From: Actinomycetes bacterium | GTDB taxonomy: Bacteria > Actinomycetota > Acidimicrobiia > Spongiisociales > UBA5794 | Length of the DNA stretch: 17,035 bases | Direction of reading: 5' to 3' | Assembly: GCA_023336855.1 (NCBI GenBank) | Contig: JAMBLK010000011.1 | Coordinates: forward strand, 1 to 17,035 | In this document: positions 14,451 to 17,035 of the stretch, in pieces | Layout of the letters: every line of letters begins with the position of its first letter | Numbering within the stretch: the first letter of the stretch is position 1 | The notes under the pieces: generated by a model | What the model was told of the DNA's origin: nothing | What the model saw: the letters and a program-made list of their open reading frames with translations, nothing else | Databases searched by the model: none | Made by a program: the position numbers and the translations under genes

Positions 14451-15452
14451 CTAGCCCAGGAGCACCAACGCGAGCCAGTAGAGCGGTACGGCAAGCCAGA
14501 GCCCGTCGAGCGGCGTGAGTTGGCCCGGCAGCCGGACCATGTGCACGATCGAGCCGGAACGGATCATGGATCCGAAGACCCGGCCTGCGATTAACCCCGC
14601 TGCGACGGCAACGGCAGCGAAGAGGCCGGTCGCAAGATCGATCTCCGTGGCAGCTACTCCCGTGAGGAGGCCTGCGACGAGGGCTCCGACAAGCGTCCCG
14701 ATGTTCGGGTCGATCGTTTGGCCCCCGTATACAGCAGTGACCAGGGCAGCGACGATCGCCACAGAGACGATCAGGATGAACGAGAGAGCAACGGTCGTCG
14801 ACATCATTCGCAACATGACGAGCGCTCCTGCGCCTGTGGCGGCGACGACGGCAACGGACGCCGTCATGGCGATCGACTCGACTCCTCGCCAGCGCGTTTC
14901 GAAGATGGGCCAGAAGACGACGATTGCGACGGCGGCTGCGAGGCCTCCCGCGAATCCTTCGTAACCCCATGCATATGTCGCGGCCGCAGTGACGGGCGGC
15001 GCCAAGAGCGTGGCGTAGAGGTTGAGAGATCCGTCCCTGGTGGAGTTGGTATCCGCGAGGTCCCAGAGCCAGGCAAGCGCAGCACCGACGGAGATGACGA
15101 CGAACCACTCGAGCGGAACCCACGCCGAGACGAGCAACGCCGCGAGAACGATGACCGAGAGGATGTTCTCGGCCGGATCAACGGTGACGGCTGGTCGTGT
15201 TTGGGGGGCGGCGTACGATCCTCCAGAGACGGGAGGGATGATCGCCATCTCATCGTCGGCGCCGACCGATGCCGATCGATCGACGGGATTGCCATTCACC
15301 CAAACTCCTGCGCTCGACAGACTGTTTTCGAACGCGGATCCATACTCGGCGGCGGCGCGATCGAGGATCTCACCGACTGTGCCCTCCTCGACCACGACCG
15401 TGTCGGTCCCGGCGATTTCTCTGAATCGAGCGAACAAGCGAAGTGTTGGCAT
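14451..15452 (-). CDS. MoaD/ThiS-like domain fused to a degenerate CdsA-like membrane domain
   Basis: A 333-residue fusion. Residues 1-80 form a ubiquitin-like MoaD/ThiS domain (PTLRLFARFREIAG, VWVNGNPV, DDEMAIIPPVSGG) whose terminal Gly-Gly is internal (G77-G78, followed by SYAAP). Residues about 95-333 hold about eight hydrophobic helices resembling CDP-diacylglycerol synthase. The C-terminal segment VRLPGQLTPLDGL (LPG 308-310, D316) aligns with the CdsA signature, but its KR, KD, HGG and DR residues are missing, so CDP-DAG synthase activity is unlikely. ATG 15452 starts exactly at the MoaD domain; a frame-open extension to 15575 encodes unrelated sequence. No ribosome-binding site is present. 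Divergent from the HMG-CoA lyase gene. Confidence 0.8.
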   Translation of the reverse strand: MPTLRLFARFREIAGTDTVVVEEGTVGEILDRAAAEYGSAFENSLSSAGVWVNGNPVDRSASVGADDEMAIIPPVSGGSYAAPQTRPAVTVDPAENILSVIVLAALLVSAWVPLEWFVVISVGAALAWLWDLADTNSTRDGSLNLYATLLAPPVTAAATYAWGYEGFAGGLAAAVAIVVFWPIFETRWRGVESIAMTASVAVVAATGAGALVMLRMMSTTVALSFILIVSVAIVAALVTAVYGGQTIDPNIGTLVGALVAGLLTGVAATEIDLATGLFAAVAVAAGLIAGRVFGSMIRSGSIVHMVRLPGQLTPLDGLWLAVPLYWLALVLLG

Positions 15453-15460
15453 CGGCGGCA

Positions 15461-15466
15461 AGGGTA
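15461..15466 (-). promoter_or_regulatory. Putative -10 box of a leaderless transcript
   Basis: Minus-strand TACCCT ends 8 nt before ATG 15452, again the spacing seen for leaderless genes. No Shine-Dalgarno is present, and the -35 is not recognisable. Confidence 0.4.
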
Positions 15467-15613
15467 GTCGGGTCGCGGACGACGCCGAGGACTGTTGGCC
15501 GACTCGTATTTTCTGCGGGTCACCGTCCGGTCTGCTCACGCACCTGCCGTCGCATGACCAGAGGATCTGGGCCATAATCGGCGCGGCCCATCACAACGCT
15601 TGGAGCAGCACCA

Positions 15614-16555
15614 ATGAACGGTATGCAGAACCCGGTCGTCGGGATCGACGGCACGCTCCGTGTTGACCTTGTCGAGGTCGGTGCCAGAGACGGACTCCAG
15701 AACGAGTCGATCACGATTCCCACCGCCGACAAGGTTGAACTCATCGAACGACTTGTCGGCGCCGGTTCTCGTCGCCTCGAGGTCGCGTCATTCGTGCATC
15801 CCGGTCGGGTGCCTCAGATGGCGGATGCCGAGGCTGTGGTCAATGCCGTCGGACCGAGTCCGGAAGGCATTTCGTACATCGGACTGGTCCTGAACCGGCG
15901 AGGCCTCGATCGAGCTCTCGCGACCAGTGTCGACGAGATCAACTTCGTGGTCGGTGCCTCTGATGGCTTCAACCAGGCGAACGCCGGCGCTTCGCCGGAC
16001 GTGACGATGACGGAGATCGAGCGGATGCTCGGGCAGGCTGACGATCGGCGGACGACCGTCACGATCTCGGTCGCCTTCGGATGTCCCTACGACGGCATTG
16101 TTCCCATCTCCGCTGTCGTCGATCTCGCTATCCGGGCGGCGGGTGCTGGAGCCAACGAGATCGCACTGGGCGACACGATCGGCGTAGCCGTCCCCTCGCA
16201 AGTGACGGCGATGATCGAAGAGGTGCGAGCAGCTACCGACGTGCCGCTGCGCGGTCACTTTCACGACACCAGGAACACCGCTGTCGCGAACGCCGCCGCG
16301 GCATTTGAAGCGGGTGTGATCGTGCTCGACGCTTCGGTCGGAGGGGCAGGTGGCTGCCCGTTCGCTCCGAACGCCACCGGCAACGTTGCTACGGAAGACC
16401 TCGTGTACCTGTTCGATCGCATGGGTGTCGAGACCGGTATCGATCACGATCGGATCATCGAGACAACCCGGTGGCTGGAAGACCTGTTGGGGAAGAGCTT
16501 GCCTTCTGCGATCGCAAAGGCGGGTTGGTGGCGCCCACGGAGCCGTACTCCGTAG
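15614..16555 (+). CDS. mvaB: Hydroxymethylglutaryl-CoA lyase
   Basis: Cleaves (S)-3-hydroxy-3-methylglutaryl-CoA to acetyl-CoA and acetoacetate, the last step of leucine and 3-methylcrotonyl-CoA breakdown. A 313-residue TIM barrel of the DRE-metallolyase (HMGL-like) family. Seen: the opening E21-VGARDGLQNE with catalytic R25 and D26, metal ligands H215 and H217 in GHFHDT, and the signature loop GGAGGCPFAPNATGN with catalytic C248. This loop separates HMG-CoA lyase from isopropylmalate/citramalate synthases. ATG 15614 has GGAG 8 nt upstream; an ATG three codons later is an alternative. The last residues (WWRPRSRTP) and the TAG stop are encoded by a 7-bp repeat array, so the C-terminal tail may be a recent alteration. 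No other leucine-pathway gene is adjacent. Confidence 0.93.
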   Translation: MNGMQNPVVGIDGTLRVDLVEVGARDGLQNESITIPTADKVELIERLVGAGSRRLEVASFVHPGRVPQMADAEAVVNAVGPSPEGISYIGLVLNRRGLDRALATSVDEINFVVGASDGFNQANAGASPDVTMTEIERMLGQADDRRTTVTISVAFGCPYDGIVPISAVVDLAIRAAGAGANEIALGDTIGVAVPSQVTAMIEEVRAATDVPLRGHFHDTRNTAVANAAAAFEAGVIVLDASVGGAGGCPFAPNATGNVATEDLVYLFDRMGVETGIDHDRIIETTRWLEDLLGKSLPSAIAKAGWWRPRSRTP

Positions 16556-16577
16556 ACCGTATTCCGTAATCCGTATG
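16543..16577. repeat. 7-bp tandem array CCGTANN, left arm of an inverted pair
   Basis: Five heptads (CCGTACT, CCGTAGA, CCGTATT, CCGTAAT, CCGTATG) with invariant CCGTA. The array begins inside the last codons of the HMG-CoA lyase gene and supplies its TAG stop (16553-16555). Confidence 0.88.
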
Positions 16578-16602
16578 AACGCGGATTGTGGGGTTCCGAG
16601 CA

Positions 16603-16618
16603 CGGGCTAGCGGGCTAG
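16603..16618. repeat. 8-bp tandem duplication CGGGCTAG
   Basis: CGGGCTAG occurs twice head to tail, followed by CG. It lies in the 52-bp spacer between the two inverted 7-bp arrays. Confidence 0.8.
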
Positions 16619-16629
16619 CGTTCGGTCGG

Positions 16630-16664
16630 TACGGTCTACGGACTACTGACTACGGACTACGAAC
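16630..16664. repeat. 7-bp tandem array TACGGNC, right arm of an inverted pair
   Basis: Five heptads (TACGGTC, TACGGAC, TACTGAC, TACGGAC, TACGAAC). TACGG is the reverse complement of the CCGTA of the left array, so the two 35-bp arrays could fold into one long imperfect hairpin or cruciform. It ends 2 bp before the DUF62 start codon and leaves no ribosome-binding site. Confidence 0.87.
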
Positions 16665-16666
16665 CC

Positions 16667-17035
16667 ATGCTTCCCATCTCATTCCTATCCGACTTCGGGC
16701 GTGTCGACGAGTTTGTCGGTGTTGTCCACGGGGTGATCGCTCGGATCGCTCCGAGCAGCCGCATCATCGATGTCGGGCACGACTTTCCGCGGGGTGATGT
16801 CCAGTCGGCTGCGCTCGCCTTGATGAGGTCCATTCAGTACCTTCCGGAGGGCGTCGCGCTCGCGGTCGTCGACCCCGGCGTGGGAACCGATAGGCGTGCC
16901 ATTGCGGCACACACGCCATGGGGCTTCTTCGTTGGTCCGGACAACGGGCTTCTCGCACCAGCCGTGGCCATCGTCGGAGGAGCCGACGCGATCGTGTCCA
17001 TCGAGGACCCACGGTTCCGTCTCCCAGCGGAGGGC
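16667..17035 (+). CDS. SAM hydroxide adenosyltransferase (DUF62 family), N-terminal part
   Basis: The first 123 residues are visible; the gene runs off the right edge. The family splits S-adenosylmethionine to adenosine and methionine using water or hydroxide; the fluorinase and chlorinases are halide-using relatives. Seen: ISFLSDFGRVDEFVGVVHGVI (normally TDFGxxDxxVGxxKGVI), IIDVGHDFPRGD, the VVDPGVGTDRR block and GPDNGLL. D69 and R76 have the same spacing as the conserved Asp68 and Arg75 of the archaeal PH0463 enzyme; the conserved His lies beyond the window. The halogenase-specific loop cannot be judged here. ATG 16667 begins the family N-terminus exactly but has no Shine-Dalgarno, because the 7-bp array occupies the upstream region. 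Confidence 0.88.
   Translation, partial: MLPISFLSDFGRVDEFVGVVHGVIARIAPSSRIIDVGHDFPRGDVQSAALALMRSIQYLPEGVALAVVDPGVGTDRRAIAAHTPWGFFVGPDNGLLAPAVAIVGGADAIVSIEDPRFRLPAEG

Noticed and set aside
14370..14594. Plus-strand short frame in the 14242-14450 spacer
   Set aside because: It runs into the antisense of the membrane-domain gene, with no ribosome-binding site and no recognisable product.
15453..15575. N-terminal extension of the MoaD-CdsA-like gene
   Set aside because: The MoaD fold starts precisely at ATG 15452, and the extension looks like translated promoter DNA.

Overview
The window is high-GC bacterial DNA packed with genes on both strands. A mycothiol-type (MshA-like) glycosyltransferase, an RsiG-like coiled-coil protein otherwise known from actinobacteria, a B12-dependent class II ribonucleotide reductase with paired NrdR boxes, frequent GTG/TTG starts and several apparently leaderless genes all point to Actinomycetota. 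A deep-branching group such as Acidimicrobiia is a guess, not shown. I see no rRNA, tRNA, CRISPR array or insertion sequence.

Layout. (1) 1-2822, minus: nrdJ, 3' end cut by the window edge. Its promoter and two NrdR boxes 32 bp apart lie at 2880-2965. (2) 5484-3122, minus: a three-gene unit of a secreted, membrane-anchored protein, a small two-helix membrane protein with an acidic tail, and an MFS transporter. (3) 5562-8071, plus: an acyl-CoA synthetase and a class I glutamine amidotransferase overlapping by 4 nt, followed by a palindrome. 8168-9052, plus, is a Clp1-type P-loop protein. (4) 9053-9448, no gene: two different 7-bp tandem repeat arrays, a segment able to form a 13-bp RNA stem, and a cluster of DnaA-box-like 9-mers. 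(5) 14241-9449, minus: a tight five-gene operon (M23 peptidase with coiled coil, RsiG-like protein, AnsA-type asparaginase, GNAT/FemAB-like acetyltransferase, MshA-like glycosyltransferase), with an inverted repeat straddling its putative -10 box. (6) 15452-14451, minus: a MoaD/ThiS-like domain fused to a CdsA-like membrane domain that has lost the CdsA signature residues. (7) 15614-16555, plus: HMG-CoA lyase, whose stop codon lies inside a 7-bp repeat array. An inverted copy of that array ends 2 bp before the start of a SAM hydroxide adenosyltransferase (DUF62) gene cut by the right edge.

How the parts relate. nrdJ stands alone with its own promoter and looks NrdR-controlled. The acyl-CoA synthetase and HMG-CoA lyase both belong to acyl-CoA metabolism but are 8 kb apart. 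The five-gene operon mixes envelope functions (M23 peptidase, FemAB-like transferase) with thiol or glycan glycosylation and a putative c-di-GMP-sensing anti-sigma-like protein. The most unusual items are the MoaD-CdsA fusion, the RsiG-like protein with altered ligand residues in both motif copies, the Clp1-like kinase, and the 7-bp arrays at two loci.
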